Origin: Odiellus spinosus | Lineage: Eukaryota > Arthropoda > Arachnida > Opiliones > Phalangiidae | NCBI GenBank assembly: GCA_963920705.1 | Contig: OY987228.1 | Location: 18,608,565 to 18,672,564, forward strand | Direction: 5' to 3' | Length of the DNA: 64,000 nucleotides | In this document: one piece after another, positions 50,421-63,100 of the stretch | Layout of the letters: every line of letters begins with the position of its first letter | Numbering within the stretch: position 1 is the stretch's first letter | The notes under the pieces: model-generated | What the model was told of the DNA's origin: nothing | Database searches by the model: none | Seen by the model: only the letters and a program-made list of their open reading frames with translations | Made by a program: the position numbers and the translations under genes

Positions 50421-53400
50421 GTTTTTTTCTATGCGAACACATTGAAATGAAGAGCAATTACGACGTAACGCGCGTGTAAAAACAACCCTGAGAATTTTTC
50501 AATTCTTGAATATGAAATTCATTTGTCTAACGCGAGATCTATTTGACGAGGCCCTAATTGAGTTAGGTTGCTTGTCTGCTTTAATTACTCATGCAGAGAA
50601 CTAAATAATGAAACATACAATTGGGCTATATACTGTACAGAGGTCAGATTTTATCCCCCACCGTATTAACACAATATTATTTGGAAAATCATTCAGTCCT
50701 TGCACGATGATTTCATTAAAAAAATTCGATTCTCTTTTGTAAAATCCAATGTTTCATAAATTAATTTTTGTTCACAGTAATCATATGCGCCTTTAAAAAT
50801 GTTTCAACGGTAGAACTTCGGTGTTCAGGGGAAAAATAATTAGTAGGGGTAGACTGTTAATGATTTTCTAATATTTTTAACGCATTCTTCTTATTGGTCG
50901 TGCCACTATAAGGACTATACCATCAGCTTGAAAAATTGTATAGTTCTTCGGATTTAAATTCAGAGATTTTAATTTCATTTTAAAAATAAACTATTTTACT
51001 TTTTGTTTTAATTAGTTTCGTGTTTTAATAGAAAAATCTGTTCCTTCAATCAATTGAAATCTTAACCGTAGTCTTTGATTTCAATAAGGGCTCTTTAATT
51101 AATTGGATAGATATATTTAATTATATTCAGTTATTACGCGTTTGCTTAAACTCACAAACACTTAATCCGAAAATATATATTTTTTAAATATGAATAACAG
51201 CGGATAATGGTTATCGGATTCCGAGCTCTAATTTCAATATCCTCTTTTCAATCATGACGAGATAATTTGGCGAAATTGGAAATTCGAATTGATACAGATT
51301 GATAGAAATAATATTAGGTACTAATTAACACCCATTAATTTAATATCAATCACTTGACGCGTGTTGTCACTTATTGACTGGTTCTTACGTTATCTGATGG
51401 ATGTACCAAAAACTAAGGGAATATGTCCGAGAGTTCGATGGCGTCTTTCGAGTATTTTTTGAACAAGAAAATTTGAAGAAAACTAGAATTCCTGGTTGGC
51501 TTTGTCTTTCAAAAGTTATAATGACGGACGACCGAACGAGACAAGAATCTTTGTTAAAGGCATCGGGTATAGGGTGAGTTATAGTGGGTTGGTTTAAATT
51601 CGGACGGGGGTAGGGGGGAGAGAGAGGGAAGGCATACCTAGTCTCGTCGTCACCATCTCCAGCAGAGACGCCTTTCTTAACGTTTTTAGCGATTCTTCAA
51701 GCTCGACCTTGTATACGGCAAGGTCAGAAAACTGAGACGAAAAATTGAAAAGCCCGAAGAATTAAAAGAAAAAAAAGGTATCCTCCCAAATATCCCTCCC
51801 CCTGTCAAGGTACCTATCAAAATAAAACGGTGGATATCGCCAAACACAAAGGTATAACCCCCATTCCCTCTTCAATATATCGTCAAGGGAACTGGTAGTC
51901 TCATTTGGACTATAGATGGCCCCATTTACTACAATTATTCCATGATAGGGTGTCCGTCAAATTAATGCTTTCGAAATTAGGGCCGGGTAAATTATTTAGG
52001 TACCATAATAATTTCAGTCTATTTACAATAGAAATTGCATATATATACACGATTAAAATATAATTTAAAACTCATTAGAGTGTTAAACCTTTAAAAAAAA
52101 TCTTTGATGAATAATAATTTTTTTAACCTAAAAGTTTTTTTTTAAAGAAATGTAAATTTTCTTCAATACGCCATTGAATTTACGCAATAGTATACTCTTT
52201 TATTTTTAAAGGATAGGTCTCATAAAAATTGGGGTATAATGAGATGATAAAAATTCCCATCAAACAAGAGAAACAAGCGGATATATAAATGGATTTGATA
52301 TAAGCTTCTCTTGGAAAAGTATAATTAACCTTAAAAAAATGTTGATTTAAAACGGAACTTAATTCCTTTGCACAGAATTTGTTTAATTAATTTAATTAAC
52401 TATTTATCGGAACCACGAAATAACAGTTTCGTTAATTAATTTTAATAATATTATAAGTTCCCACTGATAGGTTGATTTCATACGCTATATCTTTTAAGTT
52501 TACTGACGTCACCTTAACAACTTTGGCATCATGCTCCTATACCTATATAACAGTCGCCTAACTTTTGATAGAAAGTGTTGGTTAGCGGTTGGTTAGCCAA
52601 TCAATCGCGTTTGACGTCACTACACGTAGATAAAACTAATTCCGACTTACACGAGAAACAAAAAATGGTTTTCTGTCTCGTATTGACCCCAAAAATAGAT
52701 ATTCACGAGGCATGCCCTTTAAGAATGTCGTGTACCATATATAAATGGCAAAAAAATTATTTGGGATTATTCTATTTGTAAGGAGATTTTTTTCGCCCTT
52801 TTTCGAATAAACCGGAGTAAAGATTACACGCGCGTGGTGCCTCATTCATTCTTCATGATTAGAAAGATTAGGTATTTTCTATACCCGACAAAATAAAATA
52901 AAAAATAAAAATACAAGGTACTAGGGTATCTAAAAAAGTTTAAATTTATACAATACGATATTAAAAAAAAAAAAAAAAAAATCATCTTGTCCCAGCGAAA
53001 ATATGACTTTTAAATCAACTTTTTATAATGGTCTTAAATAAAATAAAGCGAAGGCCGATCGTATATACTTTTGTTGGTTTAAGCCTCCCCTGATTTAAGT
53101 TTAAGAATGGAATCCGTTGATATTTGGTTCCACGTCCGTCCGAATAGGAAGTTTTTATCGGTTTTTATTTATTTTTTTAATCAAGGTAGACAACGCGACT
53201 ATATCGCGTGAACCAAATTTGTTAGCTTATACGTATATGGCACCGCTTTACGATCGCTGTCGTATTCGTTTCTTCAATAGTCGTAAAATGAGGCGGTAGG
53301 TCAATCCGTGGCGACGTCATTAAGACTATGGACGCCAGTAACGCGAAAACCGTAGGCCCCTTCACTCTACTCCAAAGACGATAAAATAAAAACTCGACGA

Positions 53401-54103
53401 GAAACAAAACCGCAAAATTTACACATTGACTTGTAAATAAAAATGGACTTCCCTCGAATATCTAAATGGACGAATTATGCGATGTTTACGCAGACCGGCG
53501 TTAAGAAAAACTTAAATTTAAATAAGTACAAGACCTAATAAATATTACATCTACACCGAAACTTTCTCTTACGCGAGGACATATCGTAAAAATAAAGACA
53601 ATCTGTAGGTGTACCCGAGAATACCAGTAAGATTTGAAATACGTGAAAACAAGATGAGTACGACATCGTACAACAGCCAAGTGACTGAGCCTATAACTGT
53701 ATTTCATCTCTATGTTTCTGCCTGGACAATCTAATCATACTAATTTTGTCTACTGACACAAATAACGCGACTAGCTCACTTGGTAAAGCGAATAAGGGGT
53801 TTAGTAACATCTTTTTTGACAGGTAGGTGCGTTGTAACAATTATCTGGTACTTAACCAGCCCGGAACTAGTTAGCTATGTCATTATAAATATATTAAGAG
53901 ACAACCTTTATCTCAAACGCTCGAAGTAAATCACAGAAATAAAACGTATATAAATTTATACTTTCAGATGATTATTAAGGTGAAATGAATGTTATATAAA
54001 TTGGATTGCCATAAGGGGATAGCAGCTAGCTTCCTACTTTGGCTTTAGACCAAATCTCTTATAATTTCCGATGTTTATTACCAAATATCAGTAATATAAA
54101 TAC

Positions 54104-54716
54104 GGTTTATAGCCAGTAGCGCAGTTTCCCAAAAGCGCAGTTCCTAAAAGCGCAATTTCAAAAGCGCAGTTTCCCAAAAGCGCAGTTCCCAATAGCGCAG
54201 TTCCCAAAAGCGCAGTTCCCAAAAGCGCAGTTCCCAAAAGCGCAGTTCTCCAAATCATTTCTCAACCAGAGACGTCCACGAAATACTCGTATACTTGACC
54301 CTAATACCTTGAACATAAGACAAAATCTTTCATTGTTAATTTTTAAGTTAATTTTAAATCTCTTTTTAAAAGAGTTCGATATATAATGTCGAAAATCATA
54401 ATCTCGAATGACAGATTAAATAGCCTAACCTACACTATCGTAATCTAACCTAACCTTACCTATGCTACTTAACCTTACCTAAAATATTTTTGTAAATTTT
54501 TAGCATTAGACGTCCAAAAACTGAGCCCGCAATTATAAGAAAATGAGCTTATACGAAAAAACCCTTTTGGAAATGCGCAAATGAGAACTGCTCTTTTGGC
54601 AACCGCGCTTTTGGGAAACTGCTTTTTTGGCAAAACTGCGCTTTTGAGAAACCGCTCTTATGGGAGTGCGCAAATGGGAACTGCTCTTTTGGCAACTGCG
54701 GTTATGGCTACATACC
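54104..54716. mobile_element. Foldback-type element with tandem-repeat arms
   Basis: Imperfect terminal inverted repeats begin GGTTTATAGCCA on the left and GGTATGTAGCCA on the inverted right; 16 of the first 21 positions agree. Directly inside, the left arm (54117-54246) is a tandem array of about nine units of a 15-bp sequence, GCGCAGTTCCCAAAA. The right arm (about 54567-54705) is a more diverged inverted array of the same unit. The middle, about 320 bases, is AT-rich with no gene. The exact 8-bp direct repeat ATAAATAC flanks the whole (54096-54103 and 54717-54724). This matches foldback transposon architecture; 8 bp is the hAT length and within the Mutator range. Confidence 0.78.
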
Positions 54717-55406
54717 ATAAATACTGTCAACATGAATCATTACAAATAATTTTTACGTTCCCGCTTCGTTGGTTCAGATGGTATAAACGAAAAACTGCCT
54801 GGTTTAAAGGATTTAAAACTACAAATCGAAAGCTATATAGGAATGGGAACCACCCTTCGGTTACTTAAAGCAATGAGGATTATTTAGATAGGAATTGAAT
54901 GCGGATTACGTCTGTTCCTGGGAAGCTGATGAATAAAGAGAAATTTTTAAGGCGGTATTTTACCGTCGTTTATACCAATATAGACGCTATCATTCTAGCC
55001 CTAATCTTCATTCATCGGCTTCTCCGCGAACGATTTACAGGTATAGGGGTGTTTTCACCGGCTGAAAGGATCGGAATAACTTTAACCCTGAAGGGGTGGT
55101 CTTGGTCCGCGTGGTTTTACAAAGGGGGTCTCTTTCATTCCACGAGTGGGTGTAAGAATGGGGTTCATTGAGTAGGCCGAGCACGGCGGTGGTTTTGTCG
55201 CGGAATAGACAAGCGGAAGATGAAGGGTCGCTTGTCCTCGATGGCAAGACTTCACCCAAGTTCAGCAAACTTTTAATACGACTGGCGACATCCAGACTCG
55301 TGCCCGAGATATTCCAGCGTCCCGACACAAAACTGGCCCTTGTGAGCTATCGCTAAATACCTCCCGCGCCGAGAAGCGAGCCGCCTTTAGTTCGGATAAA
55401 CTTTAT

Positions 55407-55430
55407 AAGAAGAAGAAGAAGAAGAAGAAG
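55407..55430 (+). repeat. (GAA)n microsatellite
   Basis: Eight AAG/GAA units in tandem inside a G+C-richer island. Confidence 0.85.
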
Positions 55431-56110
55431 CGAAAAAAAGACGCGCTTTTTCTTCTTGTCTTTGATCCGAACCGCCCTTCATTATTTCGCCGACAATATC
55501 GCCTAAGATGTCGATTTTTATCGGCTTTGTTACTTGATGGCTCCGAGAAAAATCTCTAAACCTCAAGCTCCTTTTTTTTCGCTCGAAGAAAACCGCCGCG
55601 CGGGTTACGATGATACCACGCGTGACGGGAGGCTCTCGACATTGGTGGTTTTCAAGAATCTTTAATATTTTTCACTACGAAACTATCGCGAGATACGAGG
55701 CCGGAACTCGGCGTACTTAAACCACCTTTTTAAAACTTTCGTCCTGCCTTTCTCCGTAGTATCATCTCGAGATTACGCGAAGCGTAAATTTTGGAAGCCA
55801 AAGAAAAAGTTGAAGACAAAAAAAATTCTTCAAAGGACAGGCGTCGCGTCCGTCGTTTGTTTGGGCAGTGACGTTACGTCTTAGCGACAGAAGCAGCGTG
55901 GCATGATAGGGCCTTTATTTTTTCCACGATCGACACAGAGAGAAAGCCGATTTCTAACGCGCGGGACCAAATAAAAAATAGTTTTCAAGGCGTTCAAGGC
56001 CTCGTGTCTTAAATCTACGAAAGTGATAACAGAGACTCGGATTAAAATTACCAGCCGCACATACTCCCGGTTCGATAAGAAGTAAAGGGGCGAAATGTAA
56101 AAGAAAAATT

Positions 56111-56132
56111 AAAAAAAAAAAAAAAAAAAAAA
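56111..56132 (+). repeat. Poly(A) run, 22 bases
   Basis: A run of 22 A between two moderately G+C-rich segments. No neighbouring element is identifiable. Confidence 0.8.
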
Positions 56133-57491
56133 TTTCTTTCATCTAGTTGCGACATTGATAATCGTTCAATCGGAATAAAACCGTATAAGGGGACTCGAGT
56201 ATAAGGGATTGAAAACGGCACTCCGAACGAAGCCAGCTATTTAAGAACAGCGGCGAGAAGCCAAACGAAAAAGGACCCCCAACCATGAAAATGTCTACGA
56301 TTACTCGACGATCGTCTATCTTTTTCATAAGGTTCGTCACCTCGACTAAGACTAACCATACATCCCATGTATTAAATTACGAGGCCATAGGGTATTTAAT
56401 ACACAAAATATTCAATATAAGGAACCCTGATAATGAAGAATTTCGCTCGAAGAGCTTTCAATAATAAATTATCGCGTGTCCATTTAAATTTTAAAAGATG
56501 ACGGTTAATTTTAACCGAGAGTGATAGATATTTGCTCTGCTATTTCAAATTATATATTAACCCTAAAACATTATGGCCGAATTTCGTAACATTATAATTA
56601 TGTTTTTATGCACATTTTAACTGTCTAGATCAATTAAAACTAATTGTATAATAAATTATAAATAAAAATGAATAATTCCTTCGACGAGGGTAGTTAAAAA
56701 ACTTTTTCGTGGATAATGGAAATTCTTTTAAATACGGTAATAATAATAGACGCGGCTACAAACTAATTTTGTAAGGGGTGTATAATTTATCAAAGTTTGC
56801 AAACAAGAATTACGCAATATATGCTTAATTATAATCGAAGACCCGCTTGCCAATCGCGAGAGAAAATTAATTTCAGACACTATATGACATTCGTTTTAAT
56901 GAGGCTACAAGTATTAGTGAATTCCACATCGACTTGGCAGCCAGGTTTACTTTATTATTATTTAAACAAATCGTAGATATAACGTAGAGTCTAGCTTCGT
57001 TACGAGCTGCCATTTCGAAATGAAATCAACTATATTTAGGGTATATCCAAGAAATTGCCTTTCGCTTTATTTTTTTATTTTTAATCCCAGAGGAATTCTG
57101 GTCATTTTATCTAATGAAATGACGCATATTTTATATACTTTTTTTTTGGGCTTATATCACTTCAAAGTCAAGCGTACGTTACAACGAGTTCGGGAAGCCA
57201 ATATTTACAATTCCCAACACTCCAGAAGCGTTTTTGTCACCGTCAAAACGAAACTAATAGGGGAAACGCGTCGAATTTAGGCGTACGATGCATGTTCGTA
57301 ATTTCGATATCGCGCGCGAGCGTCTAAATCCCTCAAGAATTCCGAGCCAAAGTCGAGCCGTATATATACCGTGGCTTTTGTTTCTACCGTTAAAGCGCTC
57401 TCGATCGATAAAGAGCTAAAACCTAGGACTAAGCCACTGTAGAGACAAAAGCCAGGTTCACACAGACACAAAAAAAATCGCTTCAACTCAC

Positions 57492-57745
57492 TTTAGATAC
57501 GGTCACACTAGAATTTCTTAATCGATTTGAAACGGTAAAATCAAACCGATGTTCAAATCGCCAGAAATCGTTTTAAGCGTCACGTGTTCACGAATTATCT
57601 TTATAAATCGATTTATCGTAGCTTCATCTATCGGTTGTTGAAACCAGCCGAATCGGTACGAAACTGGTTCCCGAAGCAGTTTCGAAAAATCGAATCAAAT
57701 CGATTTCGAGAAAAGAAGGTAACCTGTTTACACGATTCCAATTAG
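57492..57745 (+). repeat. Family E repeat, copy 2
   Basis: Starts ACGGTCACACTAGAATTTC and ends CCTGTTTACACGATTCC, sharing TACGAAACTGGTTCCCGAAG and CGAATCAAATCGATT with copy 1, but with an extra ~120 bases internally. A further GTTCACACTAGAAAC lies at about 57800, so this may be part of a larger array. Confidence 0.6.
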
Positions 57746-57824
57746 GCCTAGCTTTTCTTTTATATAATTGTAAAGTTACATTCATATTAGATATAAGTCG
57801 TGTTCACACTAGAAACTTTGAAGC

Positions 57825-58015
57825 CGTTTTTAATCCAAATGGAAATCGAGTAGCATTTTCGGAAAATTCGTTAAAAACGATTCAAATATATGTAAATATA
57901 CATACGAATAAATTACCGCAACAGTAAAAAAACATATTTTAGAATTACGTCATCACTATGTTAGTTATATTTTACCGTTGAGCCACAGTTACGCCAGCTT
58001 TTAGGTCGTGTTTTC
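57825..58015 (+). repeat. Family C internal fragment
   Basis: Matches the left-centre of family C: AATCGAGTAGCATTTTCGG, GTTAAAAACGATTCAAATAT, then ACGTCATCACT and GAGCCACAGTT. Neither terminus is intact. It directly follows a family E block. Confidence 0.5.
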
Positions 58016-58711
58016 AGTAGTGAGAATCTATAGCTTTAACCCTCAAGTGCGTGTAAACTCTGCTTAAGTCTCGCGAGTTCAAACATAGCCCCAAAAAACC
58101 CCCCAGGCGCCAATTTCCGCCCTTCAACACGATTTTAATTCAAAACCTAAAGTTGACCGCAAGTTTCGCAACCGCCGTACTCGGTACCAACCATCACCTA
58201 GCTTTTCAATGACATTTAAAAAAAAAAAATAAAAATAAAAAATCTAAAAGTAAATTTCGGACAGGCGATTTTCAAAACACGAAGTCAGGGTGGATATAAT
58301 TATACTGAACTATTTTTATCATTACGAGTATTAATATAGCGTATTCATCCGCACCAACTTTCGTCATTTTGCAAACTGCGCTTTAACAATACTAATATAA
58401 TAGCTTTGGGAAAAATATTGGCAAGTGACAAAACGAAGGAATATTAGTGGCTGCAGTATAAAATCAAAGCAAAGTTTTAACATAATTCATATCGTGAAAA
58501 TGGGAAGGTTTTCTAGTTTGATTTAAAGGTGGTTTTAGTAAGCGGGAGATGTCATTTGCAGGCGAGATATTATTCAAAGCCATTAATGGGTGCGTAACCG
58601 TCACCTGTTTAAAATATAATAAGAATACAAACAATACTCTGGGCGATAGCTTTTAACGTATTTTTTTATCTATAAAATAAAATAACAAAAGTGCTAGGAA
58701 CCAATTGATAC

Positions 58712-59048
58712 CAGAAGCCGATGAAACCCTCCTTTGAAGTCTACTACTCCAATGTTCCATATAGCGCTCCTCTCTGTATGGGTAAAATTCCCAATTTTAC
58801 GAGATCGGAGGGGTCCTACTTCATGCCCCCTGTCTACGGAAAATTGGAAATTCTCTCTCTCCACAAACGACGACGTTTTTTGGACGAACTCCAAGGCTGC
58901 TAGAGATATTCGCTCGACGAGCTCCCGCTCCGAAAACATCTACCGTTAGGAGGCGTACGAATCGCGCCTTTTGAGAATAACCCATACAGAGAGGGGTAGA
59001 CAAGACCCGGGAGTAATAGACTTCAAAGGAGGGTTTCATCGGCTTCTG
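58712..59048 (+). mobile_element. Family A inverted-repeat element, copy 6
   Basis: A 337-bp copy, same orientation as copy 1, flanked by the exact 7-bp duplication TTGATAC (58705-58711 and 59049-59055). It is more than 35 kb from the main cluster yet nearly identical to it, which suggests recent spread of the family. Confidence 0.95.
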
Positions 59049-59192
59049 TTGATACTGATGGATAATGGAACTTTAATTTAAATCTGTAAATTAGATGATT
59101 TATAAAAAACTACTCTGATATAGAATTAATTATTTCCAACAAATTGCATTCTTTCATTGCATTTAAAATCAAAATCATTACGTAACGCGTAA

Positions 59193-59624
59193 AGAGATAG
59201 TGCAACGTAACAACAAGTGATTTTTTATCGATTCCTTATCGGTTAAATAGGTCTAATCCAACATTAAAAAAAAATTATAAACAAATATTAAACAAAAAAT
59301 AAATTTAAAACTTACCATCAAAATAGGCTTAGCTGGATTCATGGAGATATTCTTTAACTTCCCGTATAAGGACTAGCGACCAATGAATGACATTGATCAT
59401 GGAGATCCTGCATTCCCCAGATAAGAGACATTGATCGATGGCATTGATCCCTTGTCTTTATATGGGAAGTTAAGGTGAATCCGGCTAAGCCTATTTTCTG
59501 GTTATATTTAAATTTATTTATTGTTTAATATTGGTATTTGAAGGTTTTACTGGTTGATTAGACTTATTTAATCGATAAGGAATCGATAAAAAAAAATCAC
59601 TCGCTTTTAAGTTGCACTCTCCCT
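59193..59624. mobile_element. Family B palindromic element, copy 2
   Basis: An uninterrupted 432-bp copy. The right end reads GTTGCACTCTCCCT followed by TTAA (59625-59628). The left end reads GTAA then AGAGATAGTGCAAC, so one base of the presumed TTAA duplication has changed. It has the same inner palindrome as copy 1, at about 59311-59505. TTAA target sites are typical of piggyBac and Kolobok transposons; which applies here cannot be decided from the ends. Confidence 0.78.
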
Positions 59625-59839
59625 TTAAAAGGCAAATATAAAATTTTAACTTAATTCGGAAATTAAAGTAGAGACGCAACCTAACTCGATTCCGGCCTGG
59701 TTCAAATTGATCTCGCGCCAAGCTCAAAAATATAAAATCTTCAGAAATTGAAAAAATTACCGAGGTGGTTTTTATACGCGTGTGACGTCATAGCTGCTTT
59801 TAATTCCATTGTGTTCCCATACAATAATGAAAGAAATTG

Positions 59840-59954
59840 GCTTAAACCCAATGAGGAAAAATCACCTAAATTGGAAATTTTCAACTACATTCGACTTGCA
59901 AATAGACAAATTTAAAATAACTAGAATTCAACAAAATTGAATTAAATTCAAAAT

Positions 59955-59987
<33 letters not shown>

Positions 59988-60060
59988 TTTTAATCTATTG
60001 AACGGTCGAATTAGGTTGTAAACTTGTAATTTGGATCATTTCTGACCATTGGGTAAGCGC
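59840..60060 (+). repeat. Repeat related to 50.1-50.4 kb, with long T-run
   Basis: AAATAGACAAATTTAAAATA, AGAATTCAACAAAATTGAAT and ATTCAAAATGC parallel the 50-kb repeat. A run of 28 T follows at 59957-59984. Confidence 0.5.
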
Positions 60061-60138
60061 CGTAAGCCCGATTCGTCATAGCAAATAAAACCATTTACAA
60101 ATACATTTTTTTTTTGCTACTGGTAGTCGGCTTTTCCG

Positions 60139-63100
60139 TGAATGAATGAATGAATGGTTTATTTCCTTCCATATAAATGGTCCCTTTTGTATCAGGGAGG
60201 AGTAAAACTCGCAAGGAGTGTAAAATAGACGATACAATGTTAACTAAAGTGAACAGTAAATGGTACTGAGAGCTAAGTTAGAGCAAAGTTAATACGCGTC
60301 GAGTCGTAGGCGACCCCACTGTTGAAGAACGTTTTTTGTGGTGTTCACGAGGTCCCAATCGAACGCCTCTATACCAGTTAGCCCCAAGCAACTTAGGAGC
60401 GTGTCCGCGGTGTTGTGCAGGGATTTTCCCGCGCGCCACTGGGTAAGAGCTGGGCAGATCAGTACCACGTGGGGGATGTCTTCTACTTGCGCCGCGCATA
60501 GGGGACATTCTGGTTCCGCCCCAAAGACATCTGCCAGCCGGCTCGCGGTGGGGAGGGCTCCCGTCCTCGCGAGGAAAAATAGGTGGCTCTTTCGATCGTT
60601 GTTATAGAAAGATTCTACTGCCGGTTTCGGTTTGATGGAATAGTCACTCAGGCTGGTATGTCGTTGTAGTTCTTTCCTCCACCCCTCCTGGGTTCGAAGG
60701 GTGACTGCTTTATCAACCGCACTCAGCCAGTCCCGGAGGTTTGAAACCTCAGCTCGCGATACCGCCGACCCGAATTTCCGATCAAGGTAGGTGGATCTCA
60801 TGGCCCATTTGGTTCTCAGGCCCGTGTGACGAATATACGTGTAAACCAGGAAGGCAACACGCGACTGTTCCATGAACCGAAGACGGCCCATGTATCGCAA
60901 CTTGCTTTTTGCCTCGCGTTCCAGAAAGCTCGACCACGCTAACTCCCCTTTAATCGCCGCGTTCGCAGTGAGGAAATTACCACCGACCGCTAATTTACCC
61001 ACAGAGTTCTGGGCTTGTTCTAGAGCTCGGAGAGTGCTATTTGTGATACAGGCGACCTCATTTCCATAGGTGAGGCAAGGAACCGCCACCGTTTTCCACA
61101 GGGTTCGGGTCACTTTGTATGTGTCGTAGGAGTGGGTTCCCTTGTGTTTGATCGCCCCCACCAGGGTTGTCGCTTTTTTACGGATATTCTCCTCGTGGAG
61201 AGCAAGGTAGGCACTGTCGGTTGTGATCGTGAAACCAAGGTATATGACGGAGGAAACTACGGCTATTCGTTGTCCCTGTATCGCGAACTCCGGCAGAGTG
61301 GTTAAGTCAATATCACTAGGTGGTAGGATGGCGCATTTCGATGCGTTAAACTCCAGTCCGTAGTCGGTCGCGAAGTCGCCACAGATATCAAGGAGCGATT
61401 GTAGTTCCATCGCTGACGCGGCTGCATTAAATATGTCGTCCGCGAAAAACAGTCCCGGAATTTTTCCGTCTATATGGTCGTATGAAGGGTGTTTTAAGTG
61501 AAAACCCAAATTTGACGCCATAAGTCGTGTTTCTAGCGGTTGGAGGTAAAGGGCAAACAGTAAGGGCGACAGTGGACACCCCTGTTTTAGTCCCACATTG
61601 CTTGGGATAAACTCTGTGTCTGTCGTGCCTAGCCAAAACCGGTAGGCAACTTTGGAGTAAAGTTCCTTGATGTGGTGGACGAAGTCTAGTGGGATCCCCA
61701 GTGAGGTCAGCGTTTCCCACAGTTTTTCCCGACACACCGAGTCGTAAGCCTTGCTGAGGTCAAGGAATGCGAGAAAGAGGGGTCGTTGCTCAAGTCTGGC
61801 AATGTCGAGTAGTTGTGTCAATACGAACAGATTATCGGAGGCTCGTCTGTCCCTGCGGAAACCGTTTTGTAGTTCTCCGAGTGAGCCGTGGGTGGACGTA
61901 AAGCTCTCAAGGCGGATCTTTAAAATACTCATATACAACTTACTAATGCATTGGGATAGCGCGATTGGGCGATAAGAGTCTAGAGTTTTTGGGTCCTTTT
62001 TACCCCCTTTGAAGAGGAGTTTGACTTCAGTTAGGTTCCACGCGTGGGGAACGGTGTTATGGGATAAGACTTTATTGAAAATACCACATATCTCCTCACA
62101 CGCCGCGGTGCTCAGGCCCTTGAGCAATTCATTTGTCACTGTGTCTTCCCCTGCCGCTTTACCTGAGGGAAGGGCCCGCAACACTTGTTCGAATTCCGCC
62201 ATAGAAATTTCCGACATGAGCTCACTGCGCAGTTCCGGAATAGGCGGAGGTGGGAGGGTCAACGGGACATCCTGGTGTCTGGAGGTAAAGTGCGACTCCG
62301 TGTCTGACACAAAGCGGGTGATCAGTCCACGGATTTGCTGTGGGTCAGTGTGGCACTGACCATCCTGGGTCTGTAACTCCGGCGGCGGTGAGGGTTTCTG
62401 TGGATCCCGGAAAAGGGACCAAAACTGTTTGCTGGAGTTTTTTCCGGCGCTTTTTATTTTTTTCTCTGTTTCTCGATTTACAGTATTAATCTTTGCCGAC
62501 ACCAAGGTGGCCACCTTCCTTTTGGCCAATAAGAATTTCTCCCATGCATTCTTCAAATTGGGGTCATCGGTCTTGGCTCCTTTTGCCATGCGCCTGTACG
62601 TTTTATTTGCCATTTTACGGTCGCGTATCGCCAGCTTCACCTCCGGGTCAAACCAGCGTTTCAACTTTCTGACCCTGCCCCTGGTGTCGGGAAGCCGTAG
62701 AGTAGCCTCCGCCGCTGTTTGTACAGCGTATTGGAATGTGTCGTATGTTATATCCTCCAGGGGTCGGAGTTGTTCATCCACCGCTAGCTTATACGCGTTC
62801 AGTTTATCCTCATCATCAGTGCACCAACGGGATCTGGAGCGGACAGGGTCCGGGGACCGTGAATGGCGAGGAGCATTTACTAGGAAGCGGGATAGAATAG
62901 CATTGTGGTCGCTGCCTATACTATAAAGCCCATCCTCGTCAACCACCATATCCAACAAGAGGCGGGAAAATTGTCCGTTCAGCAAAACGTAGTCTATTGT
63001 TGATGATTGCCCACGGGCCGACCAAGTGATTTTGCCGGAACACTTCTCAGATAGGTTGCCAATTTGGAGGCCATGGTCGTTAGTGAATGTTTTGAGGATC

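Larger units (their letters stand above)
45951..54095. other. Long AT-rich intergenic stretch with no supported gene
   Basis: Contains a family F end fragment (47914) and the repeat at 50.1-50.4 kb. An ATG-initiated frame of 105 codons at 46933-47250 has no recognisable domain. A tRNA-like A box (TAGCTCACTTGG) at about 53772 has no B box in range. Confidence 0.4.
54725..57490. other. G+C-richer island (about 55.0-55.9 kb) in AT-rich DNA; possible exon
   Basis: The + strand frame ending at 55356 and an antisense frame at 55035-55328 overlap. The + frame's last ~40 codons (PKFSKLLIRLATSRLVPEI and on to a stop) have ordinary amphipathic protein composition and could be a terminal exon. No domain or decisive splice site is seen. 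A (GAA)n tract and an A run follow. Confidence 0.3.

Noticed and set aside
53770-53840. tRNA-like A box TAGCTCACTTGG followed by TAAAGCG
   Set aside because: No B box (GGTTCRANTCC) within range and no cloverleaf pairing of flanking arms could be made. Probably chance or a very decayed tRNA relic.
54533-54733. Repetitive peptide with KAVSQKR-like units on the minus strand
   Set aside because: It is the translation of the 15-bp tandem units of the foldback element; a multiple of three keeps the frame open.
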